Assembly (NCBI GenBank): GCA_022842065.1
Contig: JALHQH010000063.1
Coordinates: 3,130 to 67,129, forward strand
Direction of reading: 5' to 3'
DNA: 64,000 nt
Origin: Caldilineaceae bacterium
GTDB lineage: Bacteria; Chloroflexota; Anaerolineae; Caldilineales; Caldilineaceae
Shown here: positions 18,161 through 28,210 of the stretch, in pieces
Layout of the letters: each line of letters starts with the position of its first letter
Position numbering within the stretch: position 1 is the stretch's first letter
Position numbers and translations under genes: made by a program
Notes under the pieces: model-generated
Seen by the model: only the letters and a program-made list of their open reading frames with translations
Database searches by the model: none
What the model was told of the DNA's origin: nothing

Positions 18161-20632
18161 ATGTCAACGACTGCAGACGCACCACAACCAATCGGCCCCT
18201 ACCGCATCGAAGCTGAATTGAACCCTGGCCGTTCGGTGCTGCTCTATCGCGCTTATGATACGCTCTATGAGCGCCCCGTCTTGCTGCGCGTGTTGCCGGC
18301 TCATTTGGCCCAAGAGCCCACTTTGGTGCGCGCCTTTATTTCCGCTGGGCGTGAGGCTGCGCGCCTGCGCCATCCAAATCTGGTCCAGGTCTATGAGGCC
18401 GGGCAAGCTGATGGCGTCAACTACATCGCGCAGGAATTTGTGAGCGGTGGGACGTTGGCTGAGCGTTTACACAGTCGCCACCAGCCCTATGTCGCCTACG
18501 ATGTGGTGGTCATGGTCGATCTACTGGCGCAAGCCCTGGATTATGCCCATGCCCAGGGCTATAGTCATGGGACGCTGAACGCTGATAGCATTCTCTTTAC
18601 TGCCGACAATACGCCCAAAATTGCGGATATTGGGCTGACTCATCTGGCCACCCTGGGCGAAAATACCGCCTTCATCACCAGCGTTTCCCCCTTCATGGCC
18701 CCCGAACAAGCGCGTGGGGAAGGCGAGATTGACCGCCGCGCCGATCTCTACACGCTGGGGGTATTGACCTTTATGATGTTGACGGGGCGGCCCCCCTTTG
18801 TGGCCGATAATCCGTTGGCATTGGTGCGGCGCATTATTGATGAAGATGCCCCGCTGCAAATGGCCACTGCGCTCATTCCGCCGGCGTTCGCCCCTACCTT
18901 GCAACGCATACTGGCCAAAGCGCCAAGTGCACGTCATCCCACCGCAACGGCCTTTGCCCGCGCCCTGATCTATGGCGAACCCCAGGAAGCACCCCCGCTT
19001 GAAGCCCAAGTGGCTGCAATCCCGACGGCGGCCGCCACATCCACGGCCGAAGTTGCGTACACGGCCCCTGCCACGATTGCACCGCCAGTCACCAATCCTT
19101 ATGCCCCCCGCACCACCTGGCGTCCGCCGCCGCCCGTTGTGTCACTGCCGGTTGTTGAACGACTCTCCCAACCTCTGCCGGTGCCGCAACTCGCCCCATC
19201 TTCCGGCCGTTTGTATCGGCTACCGCTTTCGCTCTTAGGTGGGCTTGCGCTTGCCTTAACGCTGGTAACGCTCCTGCGGGTCGCTTGGGGTGCCTTTGGG
19301 GCACAGATGGTCAATGTGGCGATGACACCCTATGCGGTTGCCCAGGCCAACCGCTTGACGCCGCCGCTGCCACCAACCATGTTGACGGTGGCCGACACCC
19401 CGCTCTTTGGGGAGAATGGGTTGCTGCTAACCGGCGAACAGGCCTTGATGATGACTATTCGCAGTGGTGACGTTGACAACGCGGTCACGTTGACCGGCAC
19501 CAAGGACGCACCGCCGGTCGTGGTTGTTCTACCCTCTGCGACCGCAACTGCCCGCCCGACTACACCACCGGCAACACCGACCCAAGTCTCAACCGATACG
19601 CCATTCCCAACGGACACCCCGCTCCCATCGCCGACGGTACCCCCAACCGCAACGCCACCACCCACCGCGACCGCTCTCCCTTCGCCAACGCTCTCACCCA
19701 CCTTATCGCCCACCCCCGAACCGACGGCGACGGCCACCATTGAACCATCGCCAACGCCATCGCCCACCTTATCGCCGACACCAACGGTGGTGGTGGGACC
19801 GTTAGCCGGGCGCATTGCCTATACGCGTTGGGATCCACGCGTTGATCGCTATGAGTTAATCTTCTACAGCATTGAACGGGGCGAAAGTTGGCCGATTGTG
19901 CCCAACCGCCGGCAGCCCGACTTTGGGCCACAAGGACAATTACTGGCTAGCGGTGATGGTGGTTTTATTGATAACCTGATCCTCATGGCAACCAATGGCG
20001 AAGATCCACGCCCGATCAGTGCGCACCCAGAAGATGCCCATCCCCATTGGGCGCCATCGGGTAAGCAGGTCGTTTTTGATTCAACGTTGGTGGGTGATGG
20101 GCGTCATCGGCTCTACCTGCAACGGGTCGAGGACTTTGGCCGCCCGACGACGCCGATGATGTTTGAAGCGTGGGAGATCTTTGGCCAATATCCCGTTTTT
20201 CTGACGAGCGGCGAAATTGCTTACAATGGCTGTGACGTCTGGGAGAATGCCAGTAACTGTGGCATCTTCCTGGTGGATACGGCCGGCAACAAGCCTGACA
20301 ATGTTACCACCTGGTCGCGCGATATTCCGACCGATAACCTGGGCAGCCAGGTCTTGGCGATGTCCGACCGTGGTGGGAATTGGGATATCTATCGCATCGA
20401 CCCCGCCAGTGGTGCTGTCCAACCGCTCACCGACAGTCCTGGCCGCGATGGTCTGGCCACCGCCTCGCCGGACGGCGATTACATCGCCTTTGTCAGCGAC
20501 CGCGAAGGCACTTGGGGCGTCTACGCCATGCGCAGTGACGGCAGCGACCAGCGCAAACTTTTCGACCTCGAAGGTGGGTTTGGCAGCGGCGACCGCGACT
20601 GGCTACAGGAGCGGATCAGCTGGGGACAGTAG
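18161..20632 (+). CDS. Pseudokinase (PknB-like) with membrane helix and extracytoplasmic TolB-type propeller
   Basis: The protein has 823 residues. Residues 11-270 have the fold and order of a bacterial Ser/Thr kinase ([58 protein letters not shown]). Catalytic residues are lost: the VAIK lysine is Arg43, the HRD motif reads HGT (136-138), the following LKPEN reads LNADS, and DFG is DIG with Asp156 kept. A membrane helix lies near residues 348-372. A 100-residue Thr/Pro linker (about 447-545) leads to a C-terminal propeller with WD40-like/TolB blades such as [16 protein letters not shown] and [22 protein letters not shown] infer a catalytically dead, membrane-spanning sensor or scaffold. Confidence 0.85.
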   Translation: MSTTADAPQPIGPYRIEAELNPGRSVLLYRAYDTLYERPVLLRVLPAHLAQEPTLVRAFISAGREAARLRHPNLVQVYEAGQADGVNYIAQEFVSGGTLAERLHSRHQPYVAYDVVVMVDLLAQALDYAHAQGYSHGTLNADSILFTADNTPKIADIGLTHLATLGENTAFITSVSPFMAPEQARGEGEIDRRADLYTLGVLTFMMLTGRPPFVADNPLALVRRIIDEDAPLQMATALIPPAFAPTLQRILAKAPSARHPTATAFARALIYGEPQEAPPLEAQVAAIPTAAATSTAEVAYTAPATIAPPVTNPYAPRTTWRPPPPVVSLPVVERLSQPLPVPQLAPSSGRLYRLPLSLLGGLALALTLVTLLRVAWGAFGAQMVNVAMTPYAVAQANRLTPPLPPTMLTVADTPLFGENGLLLTGEQALMMTIRSGDVDNAVTLTGTKDAPPVVVVLPSATATARPTTPPATPTQVSTDTPFPTDTPLPSPTVPPTATPPPTATALPSPTLSPTLSPTPEPTATATIEPSPTPSPTLSPTPTVVVGPLAGRIAYTRWDPRVDRYELIFYSIERGESWPIVPNRRQPDFGPQGQLLASGDGGFIDNLILMATNGEDPRPISAHPEDAHPHWAPSGKQVVFDSTLVGDGRHRLYLQRVEDFGRPTTPMMFEAWEIFGQYPVFLTSGEIAYNGCDVWENASNCGIFLVDTAGNKPDNVTTWSRDIPTDNLGSQVLAMSDRGGNWDIYRIDPASGAVQPLTDSPGRDGLATASPDGDYIAFVSDREGTWGVYAMRSDGSDQRKLFDLEGGFGSGDRDWLQERISWGQ

Positions 20633-20695
20633 CAAGACACGAGACACGAGACACGAGACAGGGAGACACGAGATTGTGAGCACTGAAAAGGGAAG
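20633..20695. repeat. gagacac-type short tandem repeat
   Basis: Directly after the pseudokinase stop comes a run of gacacga / gagacac words. The same words occur at 34285-34400 and, in frame, inside purQ near 48935-49000. No coding function is apparent here. Confidence 0.7.
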
Positions 20696-20703
20696 TTAGA
20701 TTA

Positions 20704-20800
20704 CACCTTGTCACCTTGTCACCTTGTCACCTTGTCACCTTGTCACCTTGTCACCTTGTCACCTTGTCACCTTGTCACCTTGTCACCTTGTCACCTTGTC
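20704..20800. repeat. 8-bp tandem repeat, about 12 copies
   Basis: The unit caccttgt is repeated about 12 times without interruption and ends exactly at the stop codon of the Gfo/Idh/MocA gene. It fills the gap between two convergent genes. The perfect copies imply recent expansion by slippage, so copy number probably varies between strains. Confidence 0.95.
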
Positions 20801-21894
20801 TACAACTGCACCCACTTTCCCTCCTGGTTACTACGCCGCGCCGCGTCGATCATCCGTTGGACGACTAAGCCATCATAAAAGCTGGCGGCTTCTTCGATAA
20901 TACTTTCCCCGACGCTGACGGCTGCGGCTACCCGTTTGGCCAGGTAGTAGGTGCCGATGACAAAGGGCGAATAGCTCAGTTTACTATACTCGGCTACTAC
21001 CGCATCCAGTGGCGCTACCGCAAGCGGCTGCCAGTTGCCTTTATAAAGATCTTCACCCTGGGCACCCCATAGCTGATCCTGGTTATCAAGCCTTAATGCC
21101 CCTTGTGTGCCCACCACCAAAATCGACATCCCATAGCCACCGGGGGTGATCGCGCTGGCCGTGAGCGTGCCCGGAATGCCACCGGCAAAGCGCAATTGTA
21201 ACTGCGCATGATCATCCGCGGTAACCTGTTGCCGGCTGTTGTCATGGGGTGCCAGGCGCACGAGATGTCCCGTCTGTAACTGGGCCGATAGGCCGTCAAT
21301 GCGCCCGACCATCCAGCGCGCCAGGTCGAGTAAGTGGCTACCCAATGCCCCCAACATGCCGCCGCCACGCGCGGCGTCTTCATGCCAGCGCCAGGGCAGA
21401 TCGGGATTGAGCTTTTCGCTGCCCAGCCGGTCAAAATTGACATGGAGCAGCGTACCCACGTAACCCTCGCGCAGCAACTGGCGCAATTTGGCGCGTGCCG
21501 GATTAAAGCGCAACTCGTGATCGATGATCGCCAGTTGATTGGGTGCAGCTTGCGCTGTTGCGAACATCGCCTCGGCTTCGGCGATATTGAGCGCGGTGGG
21601 CTTTTCACAGATCACATGTTTGCCGGCCTGGAGCGCCGCAATCGCAATTGGCGCATGGAGATGGGGTGGGGTGACAATGCTCACCACATCCACGTTAGCG
21701 GACGCGATCAACGACTGCCAATTGTCATGTACTTCGGGTAACCCGGTCGCTGCGGCGGCGCGGCGGGCATTCTCCGGGTTGCCGGAGCAGATCGCCTGTG
21801 GGGTGAGACCCGCCAGCCGGAATAGGGGAATTTGTACCCGCTCGGCCCAGCCTGTCCCGACGAAACCGACGCGTAAAGATTTCTGGTTATCCAT
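20800..21894 (-). CDS. Gfo/Idh/MocA family NAD(P)-dependent oxidoreductase
   Basis: The protein has 364 residues. The N-terminal Rossmann fold (RVGFVGTGWAERVQIP) binds NAD(P). The family motif EKPTALNIAEAEAMF carries the conserved Lys, and HELRFNPARAKLRQLLREG marks the sugar-binding domain. Members oxidise or reduce sugars, inositols or UDP-sugars. The substrate is not determined here. The ATG at 21894 has an AAAGGAA site; a longer frame to 22032 has unrelated sequence. Two glycosyltransferase genes lie just upstream on the same strand, so nucleotide-sugar or surface-glycan work is plausible. Confidence 0.87.
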   Translation of the reverse strand: MDNQKSLRVGFVGTGWAERVQIPLFRLAGLTPQAICSGNPENARRAAAATGLPEVHDNWQSLIASANVDVVSIVTPPHLHAPIAIAALQAGKHVICEKPTALNIAEAEAMFATAQAAPNQLAIIDHELRFNPARAKLRQLLREGYVGTLLHVNFDRLGSEKLNPDLPWRWHEDAARGGGMLGALGSHLLDLARWMVGRIDGLSAQLQTGHLVRLAPHDNSRQQVTADDHAQLQLRFAGGIPGTLTASAITPGGYGMSILVVGTQGALRLDNQDQLWGAQGEDLYKGNWQPLAVAPLDAVVAEYSKLSYSPFVIGTYYLAKRVAAAVSVGESIIEEAASFYDGLVVQRMIDAARRSNQEGKWVQL

Positions 21895-22060
21895 CCTCAC
21901 AGTTCCTTTCGATGCAGAATCACAAGTTACGCTGCCATAAAATACCGTGCAAATTAAAATATTCCGATATACCTGTTGGGGCACGCCGTGTAGCGCTGCC
22001 AAATGAGACGCCACGCAAATCGTTTCTGCCACACTGTGAGCCCTCCAAGGCGTCCGAACC

Positions 22061-23335
22061 CTACCTGTTCTTCGTCGCTCTTCGTGTCCCTTCGTGGATC
22101 ACTTCTTGTTTTGCGCTGTGCAATGCTTGCTCAAGTTTGGGGACAATTTCGCGCCAACTGTAATGTGCTTCGACAAAGTGGCGAGCGTGCTCACCCAAGT
22201 TGGTGGATAGCGTAGTTGCCCCTTGTTGATCATGCAGCAAGCGTAGCACAGCGTCGGCAAAAGCCTGTGGACTGTCGGCCAGTAACAATTCCTCGCCATC
22301 GTGCACCCCAATCCCTTCGACCCCCAACGTGGTGCTGACGATAGCTTTGGCCGCGGCCATCGCTTCCAACACTTTGAAGCGGGTACCGCCGCCTACGCGC
22401 AGCGGCACCACATAGATCCCAGCCTTAGCCAAATAGGGTGCAACGCTATCGACTGCGCCGGTAATATCGATGGCTGGGTTGGCGCGCAATGGATCGAGCC
22501 GCGCATGGGGGTTCATGCCCACAATCTGAAAGCGCACCCGCGGCTCGACGGCCAGAAGCAGCGGCAGCACCCTTTGCGCAAACCAGAGCGCACCATCAAT
22601 GTTCGGACGGTAATCCATTTTGCCGACAAAGAGCAAGGTAAAAGGATCGGGGGGAATATGGGACGTTGCCGATGCTTGATCAACATCAAGCGCAATGCCA
22701 TTGGCGATTACCAGGATCGGGCGTGCTGTCCCCAAGGCCTGGAGCGCGGCCTTGTCCGGCTCGCTGACTGCCAGTACGAGATCGGCTTGGCGACAGATTG
22801 CTGCTTCGTAGTGGCGCAACTTGCGCCATTGCAGCAGACTATAAGCCGCGGCCAGCCAACGCCGTGGCCGGCGCAAGTCGGTAAAGGCGTTGCGCTGTTG
22901 TAAGAGATATTCACAATTATGGTCATCAAAGACCAGCAACGGTTGGGTTGCGGCAGATTTGGCCAGTTGCAGGCCATATTGCGCCATTTCAATTCCCTCG
23001 ATCTGCACCACATCATACTGTTCGCGTTGCGCTTGTGTCGCGACCAGTGCGCGCATTTCCTTGTTCTCCAGGCGTAACGCCATATCGGGCAAGGGACTAC
23101 GCAGGGTATCGCCACCCCGTTGGCGCAAGGTACGCGTTGGCTGGGGCACGCTAAAAATTTGGCGGCAATAGCTGTAAAGGGGATTATCAGCGCGCAGCAC
23201 TTGCCCAGGGGCCAAAAAGGTGATCAGGTCAATCGTATGGTGGGCCGCCAGATGACGAATTAAATGATAGTTGCGGATGGTGGTGCCTTGGTGGGGCGGA
23301 TAGGGAAGTTGCGGTGTCAGAAAGAGCAGCTGCAT
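22061..23335 (-). CDS. GT4-family glycosyltransferase with repeat-derived C-terminal tail
   Basis: The protein has 424 residues and two Rossmann-like halves, as in GT-B glycosyltransferases. The N-terminus reads MQLLFLTPQLPYPPHQGTT. The acceptor half is followed by FVGKMDYRPNIDGALWFA and the donor-binding segment VVPLRVGGGTRFKVLEAMAAA, where Glu of the EX7E motif lies. It should transfer a sugar from a nucleotide-sugar to a glycan or lipid in the cytoplasm. The last 13 residues (VIHEGTRRATKNR) are encoded by a copy of the intergenic repeat gtgatccacgaagg, found as a palindrome at 31967. The next glycosyltransferase gene lies 58 bases upstream. Confidence 0.87.
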   Translation of the reverse strand: MQLLFLTPQLPYPPHQGTTIRNYHLIRHLAAHHTIDLITFLAPGQVLRADNPLYSYCRQIFSVPQPTRTLRQRGGDTLRSPLPDMALRLENKEMRALVATQAQREQYDVVQIEGIEMAQYGLQLAKSAATQPLLVFDDHNCEYLLQQRNAFTDLRRPRRWLAAAYSLLQWRKLRHYEAAICRQADLVLAVSEPDKAALQALGTARPILVIANGIALDVDQASATSHIPPDPFTLLFVGKMDYRPNIDGALWFAQRVLPLLLAVEPRVRFQIVGMNPHARLDPLRANPAIDITGAVDSVAPYLAKAGIYVVPLRVGGGTRFKVLEAMAAAKAIVSTTLGVEGIGVHDGEELLLADSPQAFADAVLRLLHDQQGATTLSTNLGEHARHFVEAHYSWREIVPKLEQALHSAKQEVIHEGTRRATKNR

Positions 23336-23393
23336 AAGGATCTAGCTCATAATCATGCCACTAGCAATGACCGCATGCCAGCTGGCTAGGCAA

Positions 23394-24566
23394 CTAGGGC
23401 GGTGTCGTCTGTTTTTCGGTGGTGGTGGAACGTTGTGTATTGACAATATTTTTGATGCTGAGGACCTTGTGATAGACATCCAGCGTACTGCGGGCTGCCA
23501 GCTCCCAGCTAAAACAGGCCGCTCGCTTGATGCCCTTCTCGCTCAGTTCAGCGTGGAGCGCTGGTTCAGTCAATAAGCGGTGCATGGCTACCGCAATTTC
23601 CTCCGAATTTTCGGGATCAACCAAAAGGGCCGCATCGCTGACAACTTCGGGGAGGCTACTAATATTGCTCACAATGGTTGGCGTGCCACAGGCCATTGCT
23701 TCGAGGGGGGGCAGGCCAAAGCCTTCATAGTGGGCAGGGTGTACATGACAACGGGCACCGACGTAGAGCTGATGCAGATCCTCATCCGCCACTCGCCCCA
23801 GGAAAAAGGTCTTTTGCTCCAAATCTAACTTTTTGGCTAGCTCCAGGGTTTCTTCGTATAGCCATCCTTGGCTGCCGGCTAAAACTAGCCCCGTCTCTTC
23901 TATGTTATACTTGTCGAGCAGGTGGCGAAAGGCTTGCAGCAGGCCATTGACATTTTTGCGTGGTTCAATCGTGCTGACAAAAAGAATATACGAGGCCGGA
24001 ATTTTGAACTTGGCCGTCACGGCCTGACGGGTGGATTCGATGGGCAGTGGGCGAAAATTCGGATTGGCCGCCTCGTAAATGACACTGACTTTTTTATCCG
24101 GCGTGCCCAGAATGCCAATCAGATCTTGCTTCGTACTCTCGCTCGGCACAATAATATGTTGGGCGCGGCGTACGGCACGGTCAATCTGCCCATAATACGC
24201 GGCGCTATCTTTGGTCAGGAAATGAGGCCAATGCAAAAAGGCCAGATCATGGACGGTAATGACGGCCGGAATCGGTGAGTAGAGCGGCGGAATAAAATCG
24301 GTACTATGGATCAAGTTGAGCCCATAACGGGCCAACTCTACTGGTAACATAAATTGCTCAATGGCCCGATGGACCGGTGCATAGATCGTGCTACGTCGAA
24401 AATTTGCCTGCTGAATCAATGGCTCGTGATGCCGGCGATGTTGAAATACAACAAAGTCGTCCGTCTGATCAATTTGAGCCAATGCACGCAATAGATGCCA
24501 GGTGTAGCGGCTGATCCCAGCCGGTTGATGATAACTAAGACGTGCATCAATGCCAATACGCATCAT
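23394..24566 (-). CDS. GT4-family glycosyltransferase (mannosyltransferase-like)
   Basis: The protein has about 390 residues. It has the GT4 pattern: MRIGIDARLSYHQPAGISRY at the N-terminus, FVSTIEPRKNVNGLLQAF at the start of the donor domain, and HPAHYEGFGLPPLEAMACGTP with the EX7E glutamates. Similar proteins are WbaZ-type mannosyltransferases that act on polyprenyl-linked glycans. The start is one of two consecutive ATGs (24566 or 24563); a GTG seven codons earlier is less likely. It begins the three-gene minus-strand string with the second GT4 and the Gfo/Idh/MocA enzyme. Confidence 0.9.
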   Translation of the reverse strand: MMRIGIDARLSYHQPAGISRYTWHLLRALAQIDQTDDFVVFQHRRHHEPLIQQANFRRSTIYAPVHRAIEQFMLPVELARYGLNLIHSTDFIPPLYSPIPAVITVHDLAFLHWPHFLTKDSAAYYGQIDRAVRRAQHIIVPSESTKQDLIGILGTPDKKVSVIYEAANPNFRPLPIESTRQAVTAKFKIPASYILFVSTIEPRKNVNGLLQAFRHLLDKYNIEETGLVLAGSQGWLYEETLELAKKLDLEQKTFFLGRVADEDLHQLYVGARCHVHPAHYEGFGLPPLEAMACGTPTIVSNISSLPEVVSDAALLVDPENSEEIAVAMHRLLTEPALHAELSEKGIKRAACFSWELAARSTLDVYHKVLSIKNIVNTQRSTTTEKQTTPP

Positions 24567-24677
24567 GAATCTCTTGCCGCTCCGCACAATGATGACTGCC
24601 GCACAAGGCCCATTGTACCGTCCACAGCCTATTCGGTCAAACTGGTGGGTAGGTTCACAGGGAAACGGGAAGAGGAT

Positions 24678-24763
24678 GGTAGAACGGTAAATCGGTAAAT
24701 CGGTAGATCAGTTTGCTTCTACTGATTTACCGATTTACTGATCTACCGTTCTACCGATCTACC
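24678..24763. repeat. Inverted repeat built from ggtaaatc words
   Basis: Words ggtagaac, ggtaaatc and ggtagatcag on the left are mirrored by ctgatttac and gatctacc on the right around a loop gtttgcttcta. It lies in the divergent gap between a glycosyltransferase and the coiled-coil gene, directly upstream of the promoter at 24780. Confidence 0.75.
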
Positions 24764-24779
24764 TCTCCCTTCCCCCAGA

Positions 24780-24808
24780 TTGAGCATCGCATCAAGGGAT
24801 GGTATAAT
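24780..24808 (+). promoter_or_regulatory. Strong sigma70-type promoter for the coiled-coil/selB operon
   Basis: TTGAGC and a perfect TATAAT are 17 bases apart, with an extended -10 TGG just before it. Transcription would start near 24815, about 35 bases before the coiled-coil gene's ATG at 24851. Confidence 0.7.
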
Positions 24809-24850
24809 CGTCTCATCGTTTTGGGAAAGCAATGTTGAGGTTACAACTTT

Positions 24851-26173
24851 ATGGATATAGCACAGTTAGCGCAGATGGTTAGTTGGTTGGATGAAGAGCA
24901 CCGGCGCGATCGGGCAGAGATCGCCCGTTTGCAACAGCGCATTGAGGCGCAGTCGGCGGATGTGATTGAGCAGGCGCGGCGCATTCAAGAGCTGGAAGCC
25001 CGCCTGGCAGCCACGCAAGGGCATTTGACGAAGTTCAACCAAATTGAGGCGGCCATTCAAAACGCTAAGGGTGAACTAAGTGGGCTGGTGGAACGGGCTG
25101 AAGAAGCCCGTTCTCAAGCGGCGCGCGATGTCGAGCGTTCGCGGCTGAGTGACCGCGAAGCCCTCAGTCGCGAAATTAGTGAAGTCCGCCGTGAATTACC
25201 CCGTATCGCGCGCGTGGAAGAGTCATTGGATATCCGCGCCGTGGAGGATCAGCGCCTGGCCGAGCTGATCATGGGCGTCCGCAACCAAATTGGGGGCTTG
25301 GCCAAGGAGATTGAAGAGCGCACGCGCCAGATTCCTTTCCTGGCGGAACAGCGCACTAGCGATACCAAACGCATTGCCCAGTTACAACAAGAGACGGTTG
25401 AACTCTTTAAGCGCACCGAAGCCGTTGCCGGCCGCATCCCTGTGATGGAAGAGAGTGTCCGCCGCACAGCAGCAGAATTTGAAAAATTGCCGCCCCAGAT
25501 CGAAACGCTGCGCGAACAACAGGGCATCTTTATGGAACGCACCCGCGCCATGGTCGTCGACCGCGAGCAGGTGCTCACCCGCTGGCAGGAGACAATTGAA
25601 GCGCAGAAGAGCATTGTCAACCAAGCTTATGAGCGGGTCCAAAGTTTTGCCCAACAGATTGATGTCAGCCGCCGTGCCGTGAATGAGATGCAGGAATTCA
25701 AGGACCTGATCCTGCGTGAACAGAGCCAGGTGCAGGAACTACAACGGCTGGCCGAAGAACGTATCCGTCGTGAGATGGACGAGTTTCGCGAGGATTTTGA
25801 AAAGAAGCGCCGCAAAGGGGAACTGCGCCAGGAGCATCTCTGGTCCGAGCAGGACAAATATAACCGAGAAGTGGTCGAGCGTTTCCCGCCGATTCACCAT
25901 GATATCAAAATTGTGGAAGCGTTGGTCCAACAGGTCTGGAAGTTACAAGAGACCTACGGCAACTACTTTGTCGGCGTCGCCCAAGCCTGGCTGGATGGCA
26001 CCGAACAGGCGATCCGCGGGCGTGACGACCAGATGCGCCACTTGGAAGAAGATTGGCAACGTCAACGACGCAATGCCGAATTGTACGCCAGCCAGAATGC
26101 CCAGCGCCGCACCAGTGGCATCATGGTTGGCGAGGCCCCCGATTACAATGGCAGCAATGGCCGGTCGAGCTAA
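24851..26173 (+). CDS. Long coiled-coil protein of unknown function
   Basis: The 440-residue protein is almost entirely charged heptad-like sequence with no signal peptide or membrane helix. Examples are [20 protein letters not shown] and [19 protein letters not shown]. It ends in a non-helical Asn/Gly/Ser tail. I do not recognise a named family; structurally it recalls cytoskeletal or chromosome-handling coiled coils. It stands three bases before selB, under a good promoter, so the two are one operon. A structural function is my guess; nothing in it suggests selenocysteine biology. Confidence 0.75.
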   Translation: MDIAQLAQMVSWLDEEHRRDRAEIARLQQRIEAQSADVIEQARRIQELEARLAATQGHLTKFNQIEAAIQNAKGELSGLVERAEEARSQAARDVERSRLSDREALSREISEVRRELPRIARVEESLDIRAVEDQRLAELIMGVRNQIGGLAKEIEERTRQIPFLAEQRTSDTKRIAQLQQETVELFKRTEAVAGRIPVMEESVRRTAAEFEKLPPQIETLREQQGIFMERTRAMVVDREQVLTRWQETIEAQKSIVNQAYERVQSFAQQIDVSRRAVNEMQEFKDLILREQSQVQELQRLAEERIRREMDEFREDFEKKRRKGELRQEHLWSEQDKYNREVVERFPPIHHDIKIVEALVQQVWKLQETYGNYFVGVAQAWLDGTEQAIRGRDDQMRHLEEDWQRQRRNAELYASQNAQRRTSGIMVGEAPDYNGSNGRSS

Positions 26174-26176
26174 GCA

Positions 26177-28096
26177 ATGCGTGTCATTGGGACAGCCGGC
26201 CATGTTGACCACGGTAAATCCACCTTGGTGCGCGCCCTCTCTGGGATCGATCCAGATCGGCTGCAAGAGGAAAAACGTCGGGGCATGACCATTGATCTCG
26301 GCTTTGCCTGGATCGAACTGCGCATGCCCGCTGCGGAACAGACCGAAGCCGTCGGGATCGTGGATGTGCCTGGTCACATCGACTTTATCAAAAACATGTT
26401 GGCGGGCGTCGGTGGGATCGACGCCGCGCTGCTCATTATCGCGGCCGATGAAGGGGTAATGCCACAGACCCGTGAACATCTGGCAATCCTTGATCTGCTC
26501 GCGGTCCCCGCGGCGGTCGTAGTCTTGACTAAAGTCGATTTGGTCGATGACCCCGAGTGGCTGGAGCTGGTGGAATTTGATGTCGCCGAACTGTTGCAGC
26601 CTACCCACCTTGCCCATGCACCGCTGGTACGCGTCAGTGCGACCACTGGCAAAGGGCTGATCGAACTGCGCAGTACCTTGGCCCGTACCCTTGGTGCCCT
26701 CCCGCCACGCCGCAACCGCGCCCGCCCCCGCTTGCCGGTTGATCGCGTCTTTAGCCTCAGTGGCTTTGGCACCGTGGTTACCGGTACCCTGCTTGATGGT
26801 CAATTTAACATCGGTGACGCGGTCGAGTTGCTGCCGAGCGGTCAAAGCGCACGCGTGCGCGGGCTACAAAGCCACAAACAGCAGGTCGCAACGGGCGAGC
26901 CGGGCAGTCGTCTCGCGATTAATTTGAGTGGCATTGACACTGATCAGATTCGGCGCGGCGATGTCGTTGTGCGGCCAGAGACCTTACAAAGCAGCCTGTT
27001 GATTGATCTCCAATTTCGGCTGCTGGCTGATGCCCCTCGCGAATTGAAGCACAACCAGCGCGTGGATTTCTTCTGTGGTGCTGCTGAAATTGGCGCAACC
27101 GTGCGTCTATTGGGCACCGAACAACTTGCCCCTGGTGCCACCGGCTGGATCCAGTTGCGCCTTGATCAGCCGACGGTTGTCGTCTCCGGCGACCGTTACA
27201 TTTTGCGCCAACCTTCGCCCAGTGCCACCCTGGGTGGCGGCATTGTGCTCAGCCCGCACCCGCGCCGGCGCTGGCGGCGTTTTGATCCAGCGGTGCTAGC
27301 TCGCTTGCAGACGCTGGCACAAGGGGCACCCGATGAGATTCTGTTACAATTGTTGGCGCGGCGCCCTTTTCGTACGCCAAAAGAGCTGCTGGCCCAAAGT
27401 GAATTAGATCTGACCGTTGCGCAGGAAGCGCTTGCGGAGTTACAGCGGGGCGGGGCCATTACCAGCGTCGCGCTGGGCAACGAGGTGGCGCTGCTAACCC
27501 TGGAAAGCTGGGCCCAGGTGCGCACGGCGTTAGACAAAATGATTGACCTCTTTCACCAACAATTTCCCCTGCGCCGCGGTATGGCGCGCAGCGAAGTGCG
27601 CAACCGTTTACAAAGCAGCCTGCCGGGCAGTGAACTCCCCGTCCGGCTCTTTAATGGGATCATCGAACGGGCCGCCGGCGAAGATCGCGTCGCGGCAGAT
27701 GACACTTTGGTCTGGGCCAAATCCTTCCAGATCACCTTTACCCTCCATCAACAAAGTATGATCGATCATATCTTGACGCTCTTTGCCGCCGCTCCCTACA
27801 GCCCGCCCAGCGAAGCCGATGTGCTGCGCCTTTTGGGCGGCGAAAGCGATTTACTCGAAGCGATGATCGAGCGCAACGATCTGGTGCGGGTGAGTGGCGG
27901 TTTGCTCTTCCGCACGGCTGACTTTAGCGAGATGGTGGCACAGGTCCGCGCATTGGCCACGACGCATGGGGAGATCACCCTGGCGCAGGTGCGCGATCGT
28001 TTTGACACCAGCCGCAAATATGCCCAGGCGCTGCTCGAAGAGATGGATGCCCGCCGTATCACACGGCGTGCAGGGGATAGCCGCGTTTTACGCTGA
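26177..28096 (+). CDS. selB: Selenocysteine-specific elongation factor SelB
   Basis: The protein has 639 residues. The GTPase domain is intact: [10 protein letters not shown] (G1), [13 protein letters not shown] (G3) and TKVD (G4). SelB-type domains 2 and 3 follow ([15 protein letters not shown]), then winged-helix repeats that bind the SECIS RNA hairpin. It delivers selenocysteyl-tRNA to UGA codons. No selA, selD, selC or obvious selenoprotein is in the window. Its presence implies that the genome uses selenocysteine, provided those genes are elsewhere. It is cotranscribed with the preceding coiled-coil gene. Confidence 0.94.
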   Translation: MRVIGTAGHVDHGKSTLVRALSGIDPDRLQEEKRRGMTIDLGFAWIELRMPAAEQTEAVGIVDVPGHIDFIKNMLAGVGGIDAALLIIAADEGVMPQTREHLAILDLLAVPAAVVVLTKVDLVDDPEWLELVEFDVAELLQPTHLAHAPLVRVSATTGKGLIELRSTLARTLGALPPRRNRARPRLPVDRVFSLSGFGTVVTGTLLDGQFNIGDAVELLPSGQSARVRGLQSHKQQVATGEPGSRLAINLSGIDTDQIRRGDVVVRPETLQSSLLIDLQFRLLADAPRELKHNQRVDFFCGAAEIGATVRLLGTEQLAPGATGWIQLRLDQPTVVVSGDRYILRQPSPSATLGGGIVLSPHPRRRWRRFDPAVLARLQTLAQGAPDEILLQLLARRPFRTPKELLAQSELDLTVAQEALAELQRGGAITSVALGNEVALLTLESWAQVRTALDKMIDLFHQQFPLRRGMARSEVRNRLQSSLPGSELPVRLFNGIIERAAGEDRVAADDTLVWAKSFQITFTLHQQSMIDHILTLFAAAPYSPPSEADVLRLLGGESDLLEAMIERNDLVRVSGGLLFRTADFSEMVAQVRALATTHGEITLAQVRDRFDTSRKYAQALLEEMDARRITRRAGDSRVLR

Positions 28097-28176
28097 GCCT
28101 CGCCCTGCTGGCGCTTTGCCCCTTACGAATCCACCCTTTGCTGATCTGCCGATAGCTTGTCAAGTGAACAACCTTT

Positions 28177-28210
28177 AGAGAAACATGGCACAATTGTGTC
28201 ATGTTTCTCT
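28177..28210. terminator. Hairpin after selB
   Basis: A 34-base palindrome starts agagaaacatg and ends in the complement catgtttctct, with a single wobble pair and almost no loop. It begins 81 bases after the selB stop. A run of pyrimidines but no U-tract follows. It is the likely end of the operon. Confidence 0.65.

Noticed and set aside
20704..20800. CRISPR-like direct repeats
   Set aside because: The unit is only 8 bases, there are no spacers and no cas genes in the window.
25943..26845. 300-codon open frame opposite the coiled-coil/selB junction
   Set aside because: It runs antisense across two well-supported genes, has no ribosome site and a His/Gln-rich, unstructured composition caused by the codon pattern of selB.
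26177..28096. Selenoprotein gene near selB
   Set aside because: Adjacent genes were scanned for frames continuing past TGA into conserved sequence; none was convincing.
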